Source of the DNA: Liolophura sinensis
Lineage: Eukaryota; Mollusca; Polyplacophora; Chitonida; Chitonidae
Reading direction: 5' to 3'
DNA length: 64,000 nucleotides
Assembly (NCBI RefSeq): GCF_032854445.1
Contig: NC_088301.1
Span: 22,313,808 to 22,377,807 of the forward strand
Each line of letters opens with the position of its first letter. The stretch's first letter is position 1. Positions 15,801 to 28,200 of this stretch are shown here, one piece after another. A program made the position numbers and the translations under genes. The notes under the pieces were generated by a model, which did not search any database, was not told the origin of the DNA, and saw only the letters and a program-made list of their open reading frames with translations.

Positions 15801-16830
15801 ACCTCGGTGATGTCATAGTGGGACCAATTACCGTGAATAGGATATGTCAGAAGATAGAGTAATTTACGGATTATGTAGGCCTGCATCAAGTGCATGATCC
15901 AGATCTATGTGTCTGTGGTAATCCTCACATATGGAAATCTAACGTAAGTATTTAGAAATTTAATTTCGTTGAAGGAAAATCTGCTGATTACAAATGCTAC
16001 TGGATGTGTAGCACATGAAGTGTACTGTAGAAGACATTAGAATTAGTATAGTGTTTACTTTTTCTGCATTACTGATAAAGATGGGATTTTATTCAACCGC
16101 TTTATACACTGACATAAAATAAATCTATCGCAAACTCCTTCAATCTCTTATTCACTGACTCTGTCTTACTCACTCTAACACGTCTCAGGCTTAGTTTCTT
16201 TGTGTTTTTATCTGCATTACCGTCATTATGCGTTCAACAGCAATCAAATGAGTATGCCGTTCAAACTTTTTATTTCACCTGACGTTTACTGAAAGTCTGA
16301 ATACGATTAAGTAGACTGCGGTGTACATACTGTACATTAAGGCACTTTCGACTAGTTCTTGCCAATACATCTGTAATACAATTCTTTCTCTTCAACCTCC
16401 CACACTATCTTTCCTCTGGCGTTAATACAACAAACATAATCTATTGTGATGAGGGTCTGTGGTGACACAAATAACAAAGAAGAAGATTTTTTTTTATTGT
16501 GAAGCAACGTCACAATCTTTGGTGGTCACAATAAACAACCACGTTATTCTATTGTGACGCAATTATTTCTATGTGTTGTACCATACACAACGATGATAAG
16601 CATGAGATGAGAACTATATAAAAGACAATGCAGATTTCTGTTGTAACACAACGTCACAATGTTCGATGATCACGATAAACGAACGCTTTATGGTACATCA
16701 AAATTATAAGGACGATGATTCATATAACTAGAATGGTCTACCTAAGACAAACTATAAACTATGAAGGTCTTGTAGGACTACATGTACTTACTCGACTGAG
16801 GCCTCTGTGGAGCTGTACGTCTTGCTCCAT
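9850..16830 (-). CDS. protein-kinase-like protein with N-terminal 11-residue Gln repeat and C-terminal kinase domain
   Basis: The main coding block is 13347-9850. Read from the ATG at 13395 the frame is 1181 codons. However, a good 3' splice site (TTATTTCTGTTACAG) sits just before 13347 in the same frame. A small ATG exon at 16830-16792 (MEQDVQLHRGLSR, then donor GTAAGT) joins it in phase 0, so I prefer that start (about 1178 aa). Residues below are numbered from 13395. Residues 100-320 are low-complexity; Gln recurs every 11 residues from 211 to 310. Residues 327-370 look helical. The kinase domain runs from about 935 to the end: glycine loop GSGSFG (946-951), Lys971 in AVKRY, catalytic-loop FNDLKENN with Asp1064, DLG in place of DFG (Asp1084), APE, and a C-lobe ending in ENPEQR. 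Lys and both Asp are present, so activity is possible, but HRD reads FND. I do not recognise the subfamily. Partners and pathway are unknown. Confidence 0.8.
13491..13643 (+). mobile_element. SINE family A, 5'-truncated, in kinase intron 1
   Basis: The body and tail are well preserved: GGAAGGTCTGTCAGCTACCT, GCGGATGGTCGTGGGTTTCC, CTCCCACCATAATGCTGGCC, then TTCTTGAGAACGGCATAAAA and a TAAATAAATAAAT tail. It is antisense to the kinase gene. Confidence 0.92.
13644..16791. other. intron 1 of the kinase gene (by the preferred gene model)
   Basis: Mostly AT-rich sequence. I see no further exon. Around 16495-16720 two diverged copies of a roughly 70-bp phrase (CAACGTCACAAT...TCACAATAAAC) lie about 145 bp apart. 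At 15540-15740 a GC-richer stretch with GACGTCACGGTGACG precedes a short plus-strand ATG (near 15712) followed by a GTATGG. It could be a plus-strand first exon, but nothing downstream supports it. Confidence 0.4.
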
Positions 16831-19202
16831 TATCCTGGGATAGTCCGTATAACCATCTTTTGATCGCGTTGCGATATATCATTCGTCATCATCTGTTCCG
16901 TGGAAAGAATTGACGTTGTCTAGAAAACGTCACGTAAACAGACGCGCTTATATACCCCAGGGTTGTCCCATTGTCATCGCTAGGGAGGCGTGTCAGCATA
17001 TCGGCTAAGTTTACTCCGATATGAAGATGCTTAACGTAGCTACATTTTATTACCTACTTTTTTGTTGATGTTTTTAACTCATTTGGTAGGAATCCCCTTC
17101 TAATAACCGAAGAAAAACAAAATTTAATCGAAATGCAACTGAATGTTCCTCCTTAGGTCTACAATGGACTCCACCGCATGACATCACAAACAGCTGACGC
17201 TTCGGAAACCGCTGTTTGAGTCCAATAAAATGCCTCGGCATATTTCGTCACTGTTACACGTCATAATGCTTGTGACGACAAAATGGCGTGAAACATTTTA
17301 TCGAGATTTTCAGAATACTGCACCGACACGCCTTTTGTTTTTCATTAATAAAGGCTCACGTGATTTTAAATTATTGCAGAAACATACTATATATAGTAAT
17401 CAATAACTTACAGATCACCTTGTTACTGCAATAGTATCAGATACTTATAGAATATAACAGAAATACTGCTGGAAGACAATGCTTTTGGCTATTTTTGAAA
17501 GGATTTTTTAGTGAAAACTGAAAATTGAAGACCTCATATCCCTTTATTTCGCAGTATTTTATGCGTATTATGCGGCAAATTGGGTCAATCATAAAATATT
17601 CTATATACTATTAAATATAAAAGAGTGTTCTGTGAGTACTAGGGATGCATTTAATAATAAATAGGCCTGTATAATGAACAAAAAAATGGAACCCTGTACG
17701 CTGTTTAACCTACTTACATGTTGGCCTACTATAAATGCATGTAGTTTAATTTTCAAGGTTTGAAAATGATCGATTACTGAATTATAAAGCATACAGTTCT
17801 CTGTGCTATCTCATACATAGTGCAGGTGTTTCAGGGATTTGTCATTATTTGGTGTTTGCTGACCTCTATACCACTGAATGAAGAGGCTTTAAAATAAAAG
17901 ACAACAAAAAATATAACCAAAATTATGTCAAAAGAGGGGTCCATACAGACCTAATCGGGCATAGGCATTATTATTACGAGCTTGGTAACCCTATAAAGCA
18001 GGGTGTATACTTTCGTATAGCTAATTAACAAAATGACTATCCACAGAAATAAAGGAGAAAAAAAACAAACAAACAAACAAAAAAACAAAACAGATTACAT
18101 GTATTTCACACTTTTAATTACATTTAAATTCCATTATATTTTTGTGATAAACAGAAATGATTAAGTGCTGTATTCAATGTTTTATAGTAACGACATAAAT
18201 ATAACTCCGTCAGCATGATTTTAAATGATAAGTTTCAATACAATTATAAGCTGGAAATTATGTAAAAATCAGTTAACTGTAAACCAAGCACAACCAGTTG
18301 TAAGAAAATAAAGATCACCCTTTTAAAACTAAAAAAATAAAAGAAACTGCCGCATAACAGCTAAATTATTATATATCTACCTCCATGCATGGGTGTTCAG
18401 TATGTACAATTTGTACCCAATACATTCAAAACAGGAATTATCATACACATACAAAAACTCAAAGTCTGAACATGCAAATGAACTCAATCATACAGTATTT
18501 ATCACTTTCTCAATTAAGCCAGACCCCTATAAACACACGGGTGACATAAATTCAAGAAATAATCCACAAACTAATTTTCAAATAAATAGCTTCCCAAAAT
18601 CTGGAGAAATTCTAAGAGCACAAGTTAGCAGATCATTTGATGAACTGATAATGCTGTCCAGGTTAAAATTTTTTGCAATGCCACATTAACTCTAACCAGA
18701 TTAGATCATTTATATTTCCGCTTTTCCTTCTATGCTAGGTTCTCAACTGGTGAGAGCCATGGTGGACAATAACCTGTTTGATGAAACCTGTTATATGTTT
18801 GAAGAGAAAACAATCGTTTGTAGCCATAGTGTCACGTGACTCTGGCTCACAAAGCCTAATGGCGACTCAGGTCCCAGCTGGTTCCATCATTGGTCTTTTG
18901 CAGTGCATGGGAATTATGTTACTATTGCAAATGGGGGAACGAACAACAGGCTACAAAGTTTTGGTCCAAAGCGTGAACGGTTCCGCAAACGTTCCCTCTA
19001 ACACATACGCTGATACGATATCAGTAAGCATGAAAATAAACATGGAAGGGGAAAATGCATTAAAATGTAAACGTCATATTTCGTATTTTACAGCGCGCGG
19101 GTTTCTGTTTCTTGCACTTGAATTCTCGAAGACGAAGAATATGAACAGCAAATGATAAGGCACAGTCACACACTATATTAGCAATGAACAGGTGATAGGA
19201 AA
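16831..19202. other. intergenic region between kinase exon 1 and CHID1 3' end
   Basis: The left part should contain the promoter and 5' UTR of the minus-strand kinase gene, and the right part the 3' UTR of CHID1. Several short ORFs (for example 18393-18689 and 18778-19155, plus) have no recognisable domain and lie antisense to or beyond CHID1. I annotate no gene here. Confidence 0.4.
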
Positions 19203-22200
19203 TTAGAACAAGTCATAGAAATAGTCCAGTCCTTGTCCGAGTTCCCAGATGGAAATGCCGGTATTGAGCTCTTGTGCCAGCCCCAGTCTCTGCTGTATGG
19301 AGTACAGAGTGGGGTAATACACTTTGTGGTTGCCGTCATTCGCTCTGTAACAGAATTACATACACTGTATCACACACTGAACATCAGAAGAAAAAAAATC
19401 CGAACAGAAAGACTAAAAACTGAAGCTACCACACGCTGGTCCACTTCGACAGAATGGAGTATCCTAGTGATTAACATGCACTTTTGTGGACGAAATTTTA
19501 GGTCAATTAGGGTAAGTCGATTTTAACGATCATTTAGGGAATGCAATGTCTGCATCAATTAGGATAAATCTGCTGGTGGACTAATGTTGATAACTAATGT
19601 CAACTAATGTTGACTATTGTTTTACTGGCATTTAGAAGTTGGCACGGAAGTACACTAGACAAGGCATTACTTATGAATTTACAACTTCTTGGTTTATTGT
19701 CACGACGTTTCGATGCAAATATTAGCATCGCTGTCAAGTGAATGATTGACTAGTAATGTTGACTATTGTTTTAATGTTATTGTATGTTAAATGTGATGAC
19801 AAAACAGGTGAGGTAAATTGACAAGTGTATTCAACGGTTACGTGAGACCATTTGCCAATTATAACCCTGTTGTCGCCGCTCTGGTTTTACTATCTAAACT
19901 GTATTAAATTGTCTTTTTTTTATATACACACACCAAACGAAAGAAATACAGACCATAACTTCGACGCCAAAAGGCACAATGTCCTTCTTGTGTTATGTCA
20001 CATTCATTGCATAAGATAAGTTTCATTTTAGCATTAGATTTGTTGACAATCAAGGCATGCAATTATTATAATGACTGCTAATGTCGCGGTACTGCTGAGA
20101 TACCTCTGACACTAGTTGGGTAAAACTTGATCACTTTGATTAAAGCCCAGGTAAAGTCTGGCACAAAAAAATCAAACATGGGGTATAAAATTGCTACCAG
20201 TGAATGTAAAACAACTGCTAAATGTTTAAAACTTACTCTGAATATACACACTGGAATTTATGCATTTATAAAATACGCATTCCATAGTTCAACAACAACT
20301 TGAATACAGGTGACACTTACTTGTATTCAATCACATGCTCCGCCTCGTTTTCGTTCCAGGTGAATTTGGGCTTGTGTCGTTTGAGAATTTCAATGTACCT
20401 GATAACGAAATAAAGATTCTGAGAGCATAAAGTTCAAAATGAAATAAGAGATGTATATTTCAATTTTTATGATATATGAGGGTTACATGAAAATACCAAA
20501 ACAGGAAATTTTTGTATATGTATGTACATTTTTACTGTTTACTGCAGTCTAAATTAATACAACATTTTCTGACAGGTCGTGATGTGTACTACCATGACTG
20601 TTAAACGCTGGTGCATATGCAAGGTTACATATGGGGGTTACATGAAAATACCAAAACAGGAAATTTTTGTATATGTATACATTTTTACTGTTTACTGCAG
20701 TCTAAATTAATACAACATTTTCTGACAGGTCGTGATGTGTACTACCATGACTGTTAAACGCTGGAGCATATGCAAGGTTACATATGGGGGTTACATGAAA
20801 ATACCAAAACAGGAAATTTTTGTATATGTATGTACATTTTTACTGTTTACTGCAGGCTAAATTAATACAACATTTTCTGACAGGTCGTGATGTGTACTAC
20901 CATGACTGTTTAACGCTGGAGCATATGCAAGGTTACATATGGGGGTTACACGAAAATACCAAAACAGGAAATTTTTGTATATGTATGTACATTTTTACTG
21001 TTTACTGGAGGCTAAATTAATACAACATTTTCTGACAGGTCGTGATGTGTACTACCATGACTGTTTAACGCTGGAGCATATGCAAGGTTACATATGGGGG
21101 TTACATGAAAATACCAAAACAGGAAATTTTTGTATATGTATGTACATTTTTACTGTTTACTGGAGGCTAAATTAATACAACATTTTCTGACAGGTCGTGA
21201 TGTGTACTACCATGACTGTTAAACGCTGGAGCATATGCAAGGTTACATATGGGGGTTACATGAAAATACCAAAACAGGAAATTTTTGTATATGTATGTAC
21301 ATTTTTACTGTTTACTGCAGGCTAAATTAATACAACATTTTCTGACAGGTCGTGATGTGTACTACCATGACTGTTTAACGCTGGAGCATATGCAAGGTTA
21401 CATATGGGGGTTACATGAAAATACCAAAACAGGAAATTTTTGTATATGTATGTACATTTTTACTGTTTACTGCAGTCTAAATTAATACAACATTTTCTGA
21501 CAGGTCGTGATGTGTACTACCATGACTGTTTAACGCTGGAGCATATGCAAGGTGGCGAGTTTTCATCCAAACTGTGCCGTTTCTATCCACCAGAATTCTG
21601 TGGGTGGAAATCTATCCTTTTTTTTAAAAAAAAAATCAGGTTGTAGAAAAAATATGATATATGAAATTAAAACCGGATGCGGAGATTCAATGCGATTTAT
21701 GTACATGGATATATATGGTAGGTTCATAATTACATTGCCCTTCCACGCAACTTACAGGGAATGAGACCTGCACTGAGGTCATCTGTAACAGAAAATAAAA
21801 CTCACTGATGAGACACAATCGGTCCTCCACCTCCTGGGTAAAAGTCATTCCCATAAAAGTTCAACCCTAACAATAGTTTCTGTCTCTCTGGTGCCCGATC
21901 GTCCGGTACTAGGTTCTCCACACAACGTCTTACCCAGTCGATAGGGCTGTTTGGACCAGGGCTATGTAATGTAAATGTAAATGTTAAATGTGATGGCAAC
22001 ACAGAATCGCAGCCAAAGTGCCACGTGACTTTAGGCTCATGAAACTTGTTCGAAGATAAAACGATCAAGTCATTCTAAATCAGTGACGTCTAATACACTC
22101 CAATTAACATCACTGTGTTTGTTTTACCTAATTTTGCTGAAGCCACGGTGCTACGAGACTTTAATGAAATTAAATGAAAAGTTATACTAAAACCCTAACT

Positions 22201-25200
22201 CAGGTGAACTGACAGGAGGCCAGATTTGACCGAATACGTGTGACCATTTGCCAACTTGTAACACTCTTACGTATAGCTTTTTCTCCCCAGGCTGTAGTCT
22301 TTTGTATTATAACACAATATAGTTAATGCCTTTAATATTTCATCGTAGCACATACGTGGACACAAGTATACTGAACTTTTACATATGCCTCAGCATATAC
22401 AAGTATAGGTCTTCCATGGTTAGTTAAGAAATTTATGACCTTAAATTCTGAAGTGGTGGTAAGTTGCACTTCAGATTCAAGGGCTCACGTTACAAAAATC
22501 AGCAAGCGTTCGAATTACCAAATCTCAGAAGTTTACTCAGATTTTCTTACACGAAATCATCTCTGCACGAAACTGATCAAAGCCTCAAACATCATGAAAA
22601 AAAAAGTTCTTACCTGTTTGGATTGGAATAGTCATACGTCATTAGACTGAAACCGTCAATGACTGTTGATAAAGCGTCGAAGTCAGACTTCTGAAACATT
22701 CCCTGGACGTTGCTGTAACATAGAATACATCAATGTATGCCCTGAATTTAGCAATGGGTTTATATATATTCCACGTTCCTTCAATACCAACGCAGCTTGG
22801 ATCAGGAATGTCTCGTTCGAAGTGCCCGTTCACTTAACGACTGCTGCATTTGCCCAATGGTTGCGGCTTCTTCGAAGAGGTAGTCGCGCCTTTTGACCAA
22901 TCACATGCGAATGTGAAAAAGTAGGTGGAATTCGATGTTTTCTCCTTGAAATCTTTCTCCGTTGTTTTTTTTAACGCAGGTTGTCTATATATAGCAGTGG
23001 TTTGGTACAGTGAAGATATAATAGACCAAATCCACTGCTATGCATGGTAAACAATGTATGGAGATAAAACATTTCCGTTACCTTGAAGTAGTTAAAAAGT
23101 GAACCAAGAACCATTTGCTGAATATTTCGGTGGATGGGAAACGTTATCCTGATCCGACGAACATTCTCTAAACATGCCAATAGATTTACCATCTCAATTA
23201 TCTCTCCATACAAAGCGACTGCGATATCAAATTGACGACAACCTACGGAGGGTCGTGGGTTTCCCCCGGGCTCTGCCCGGTTTCCTCCCACCATAATGCT
23301 GATCGCCGTGGTATAAGTGACATACTTTTGAGAACACCGTGAAACACCAATGAAATAAATAACCAAATCAAACTGATGACACATGCAGAAACCCCATTGT
23401 GATTTACATTTTCATTCTTGCACTGGTGTCTCCATATATACGCTTCTACAGGTGGTTCTGTCAGAGATTTGTCGCCCCATGTAAACTCAGGAGCAAGTCT
23501 ATAGCCAATAAGATTATACATGATAACGGCTTACCCTTTATATAAAGGAGGAGGTATCACCAGGATAAGGGTCTTCTTCTTGGCGTGGAAGCTTTCTGCC
23601 ATGTGTTCCAGGAAATGCACAAGTTCTCTGTTAGGGGATTTTAAACGGGACAAACACAAATTCATTCACTGTAAATGTATATTTATACTATTTACATTGC
23701 CACCTTGCATCTTGTTGAATTTCCTTTTTCTATATACCCTGGTTTATATATACATAGTACTTATTATAACGCGTGTGTATTAAGTATATTTATTTATTTA
23801 TTTGATTGGTGTTTTACGCCGTACTCAAGAATATTTCACTTATACGACGGCGGCCAGCATTATGGTGGGTGGAAACCGGGCACAGCCCGGGGGAAACCCA
23901 CGGCCATCCGCAGGTTGCTGGCAGACCTTCCCACGTACGGCCGGAGAGGAAGCCAGCATTAGCTGGACTTGAACTCACAGCGACCGCATTGGTGAGAGAC
24001 TCCTGGGTCATTACGCTGCGCTAGCGCGATAACCAACTGAGCCACGGAGGCCCCCTGCATTAAGTATAAAGTGCACAGATAATTCAACCTATAGACAATT
24101 ATACATATACATGCACATCACAGACCATACGGTACCTTTTCGCCTGGCCTCCGAGCTGTGACCAGATTTCTATGACCGCACCGCCAAACTTTTGTTCCTA
24201 CAAAAAACATGTCTACGTCAGTTTAAAGGACAGACGTTTCTTGAAGCGTATTTATTGTGAAGTAGCCTTTAGTCAAGTGCACTTCATGTCTCTAAAACAT
24301 GACTCACGAGGGGGCCTCCGCGGTTCAGTTGGTTAGCGCGCTAGCGCAGCGTAATGCCTCAGAAGCCTCTCACCAATGCGGTCGCTTTGAGTTCGAGTCC
24401 AGCTCATGCTAGCTTCTCCGGCCGTATGTGGGAAGGTCTGTCAACAACCTGCGGATGGTCGTGGGTTTCCTCCATCACGTCTTCACAAACCTGTATAGAG
24501 TTAATCATGGTGTCTATACAGTCCTCCATCACGTCTTCACTGACCTGTATAGAGTTAACCATGGTGTCTATACAGTCATACATCACGTCTTCACTCGCCT
24601 GTGTGGAGTTAACCATGGTGTCTATACAGTCATACATCACGTCTTAACCTGTATGGAGTTAATCACGGTGTCTATACAGTCCTCCATCACGTCTTCACTG
24701 AGCTGTATGGAGTAAATCATGGTGTCTATACAGTCCTCCACCACGCCTTCACTGACCTGTATAGAGTTAACCATGGTGTCTATACAGTCCTCCATCACGT
24801 CTTCACTCACCTGTGTGGAGTTAACCATGGTGTCTATACAGTCCTCCATCACGTCTTCACTCACCTGTGTGGAGTTAACCATGGTGTCTATACAGTCCTC
24901 CATCACGTCTTCACTCACCTGTGTGGAGTTAACCATGGTGTCTATACAGTCCTCCATCACGATTTCACTAATCTGTATGAAGTTAATCAAGGTGTCTATT
25001 CAGTCCTCCATCACATCTTCACTCACCTGTGTGGAGTTAACCATGGTGTCTATACAGGCACCCATCACGTTTTCACTGACCTGTGTGAAATTAACCATGG
25101 TGTCTATACAGGCAGCCATCACGCTTTCACTAATCTGTATGAAGTTAACCATGGCGTCTATACAGTCCTCCATCACATCTTTACTGACCTGTATGAAGTT

Positions 25201-28200
25201 AACCATGGCGTCTATACAGTCCTCCATCACGTCTTTACTCACCTGTATAGAGTTAACCATGGTGTCTGTACAGTCCTCCATCACGTCTTCACTGACCTGT
25301 GTGAAGTTAACCATTGTGTCTATACAGTCCTCCATCACGTCTTCACTCACCTGTATGAAGTTAACCATGGTGTCTACAGGGCCCCATCATGTCTTCACTG
25401 ACCTGTAGGGAGTTAACCAAGGTGTTTATACGGTCCTCCAACGCATCTTCACTTACCTGTATGAAGTTAACCATGGTGTCTACACAGTCCTCCATCAAGT
25501 CTTCATTAGTAAACACAGCTTTGTAATCTGCCCCTGTCCACCCATCAAACAAAATCCGAGGAACTGTCAACAAAGAGTTTGGCAGATTGTCGATTACTGA
25601 AATGAATTTTTCGCGCCTGGCGGATAAGTATATTCACCATATTGCAGATGGTAGTTTTTCTTCAAGACCAGAAGCAAAGAAAAACCTCGTCTGTCAGTCT
25701 CGAGAACTGGTACGTACAGGACCTGATAGTATTTTAACACAGTTTTGAGCACAAAAAAAACCTAAAGCGGTTAAGTGCACGTACAGTGTATGTGGTAATT
25801 ATTTGCTCTGGAATGTTTTGAAATACAAACCGGTACATAAACTTCATTCAAGTCCAGGTTATGCCGGCTTTCTGTCTGCACTGGAAGGTCTGTCAGCAAC
25901 ATGCAGATGGCCGTGGGTTTCCTCCAATAATAATGCTGACCACATTGGTACAAGTGAATAATGCTGCGTTCGGTACCACGCCCACGAGACGTATGTTCGA
26001 GTTCACGACATTTGAATCCGCTTCTTTGGCGGATCGTAGATACCACTTATGGACTCGAAAGTTATCTGAAGGATCCAGTTTGTAACCTTCACCTAGGAAA
26101 GTTTCGCAAGGATGCATGAAAAGTACACTAAGATGTCGGCTAACAATTTATAAATCTTCTCATGCCGTAAAACAACAACAGCAAACAAACTACTCGTTGC
26201 AGGCAAAACAGTAGCATGAACTGCCTACGCAGTTGCCATCTTGTTTCGTAGGCACGCCTGGCGAAACTGTCCCAATGATTTGACCAAATTAACGACATGG
26301 ATGATGTTTACGAGGGTTTGAGTCGGGCGTAAACTTATAAACTACATGGATCGATGTAATTATACTTGCCGATCTTGGTGTTCCTTTTGGAAGTGACGTC
26401 TGCAATCCACCCTGTGTACAAGAAAAGGCATAATACCAACTGCTATTACTATGACAGCTTACAATTACATGACAAGCCTTAAATCTGGAACATGCATTTA
26501 TCAAAACGAGCTACGCGCCATAATGCGAATGATGTTCTTACTGACGATAATCACGAACTAAACCTAACTGAGGATGCCCAAATAGAATGGATTGATGGGC
26601 TTTATATCTTGGGAACAACAGCCTTAAGCTTGTCCAGAATCTATATAGATAAGCGCAGATTGGGCGATAAAGTCCATCTCAGTGTGTTCCATCGATCACA
26701 CTCATATAACAAAATAAGATTATTAAAGTGAATATAAACATAGGTAAGATATAGGACACAGTTATCACAGAAAAATATGTAAAGAATTCTACAAAATTTT
26801 GAAAATCGAGAAGAAGTTTAGCATTTGGGACACGCCACTGACGAACAATTCACTCCTAGTAACCATGTTGAAGAAGCCCCTATGAACTTTGCCAATCACT
26901 AGCGCTCAGAGCGTAACGTGGCTGTCACGTCAAAAAACCTATTAGCTCTCGATTGTCAGTGTGGTTTCTTATAGTGGATAGACAAATACTGATGCAACAA
27001 CTGGACTTTGCGGTTAATTTAAGTGTTACACTGATGAATTTTTAGCCACACATTTATGAACAGGGAACTGAGGATGGCTGCCCGAGTCACAATGCGTAGC
27101 CTACATGTTGGGCTGGATAATACAGTAACTTGTCAGGGTGTGCCAATTCGGTCAATGAACCTCAAAGGGAAAGCCAACGATTGTCAGGTGGATGTACATG
27201 TAGCTGCATAGACAGTTTCCTTGTATAAAATAATGTTTACAATCAGAAATTATATTGCAAACGAGATTTACCAGAATCAATTTCACTTTTTATCTGGATG
27301 GGTTATTGCTGGAAGGCCAGATTCTCAATGGAATGGAAAATCAACACGAGTTCTGTCCACATATTCAAAAACGGGAGCACAACGGATTAGTGCTGTACCG
27401 TCCGTTCGGTAAGATTAAAAATCATGGTATTATGACTGCATGGCTAGAAATTTTATTCTTATTTATTCTGGATGCCAATAGCCGTCCATTTAGTATCGTC
27501 ATTTTCAGTTTGTTTGTTTTTTTTGTTTTTTTTTGGGGGGGGGGGGGTTCTGTTCATTTTCAAAGAAGCGCAATTTTGGACACTGAGTCATTTTAAGGAC
27601 ATATGGGAGGGGGATTCTTGTAGATGCATGTATAAACATCGATGATACGGCACACAAAAAAACATTTCAGATGTTGACATTCGTCTTAACTCGATCTTTG
27701 AAATGCGTATGAAGGTATATATGAATAAAGTTCTGGGCGTGTCACCTCTGTCAATGTCGTGGCCGCCTTGCATGACGAAAGCTCCCCCTGGCATCCTCTT
27801 AATCTGCAGCCACACCGGAGAGACGTAGGTGAACTTGGCACCGAACAGTTTGGCCACATCATATCCGTGATTATTCCACTGGAAACAGTATCATGCAATA
27901 TCATCAAGGACACGCTGAACGTAAAATCATTAATACACACGACGTGGGGAGACCCGGAATCAAACACGTGGAACTTGCTGGTCCCGTGTCCGTGTAATGT
28001 GGCTGGGTGAGGTGTCATGGGTGAGGTGTCATGTCTGGTGTCTCCGACATAATGCTTCAATGGCGACAGTGCTTTGGCGGCATTAACGTCGTACTTAACA
28101 ATTTTCCAGGCATATGACGACGAAGGAGTCTTTAGAGTGCATGCACGTGGTATGTGCCTTCTTGTTGCAGGACGGATTTCCACCACTCTTATATCTAGTG

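Noticed and set aside
20481..21553. A third exon-edge-derived array
   Set aside because: The 155-bp unit does not match CHID1 exon 9 or 10 ends; its splice-like motifs are on the opposite strand.
20820..21646. Repeated 66-78-codon ORFs ([19 protein letters not shown])
   Set aside because: Same frame of a 155-bp intronic repeat; each ends at a stop inside the unit.
23430..23520. Extra CHID1-like exon ([10 protein letters not shown], minus strand)
   Set aside because: Similarity to exon 10 ([10 protein letters not shown]) is limited to a few residues, there are no good splice sites, and the complete gene needs no exon here.
24310..24410. tRNA gene (A and B boxes visible)
   Set aside because: The head belongs to a dispersed SINE, is followed by the SINE body and does not fold into a convincing cloverleaf.
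24404..25408. Long ORFs on both strands in the 54-bp array as separate genes
   Set aside because: They are translations of the CHID1-derived intronic array; the CHID1 protein aligns without them.
24474..25456. CRISPR-like array
   Set aside because: Direct repeats have no unique spacers and the DNA is eukaryotic.
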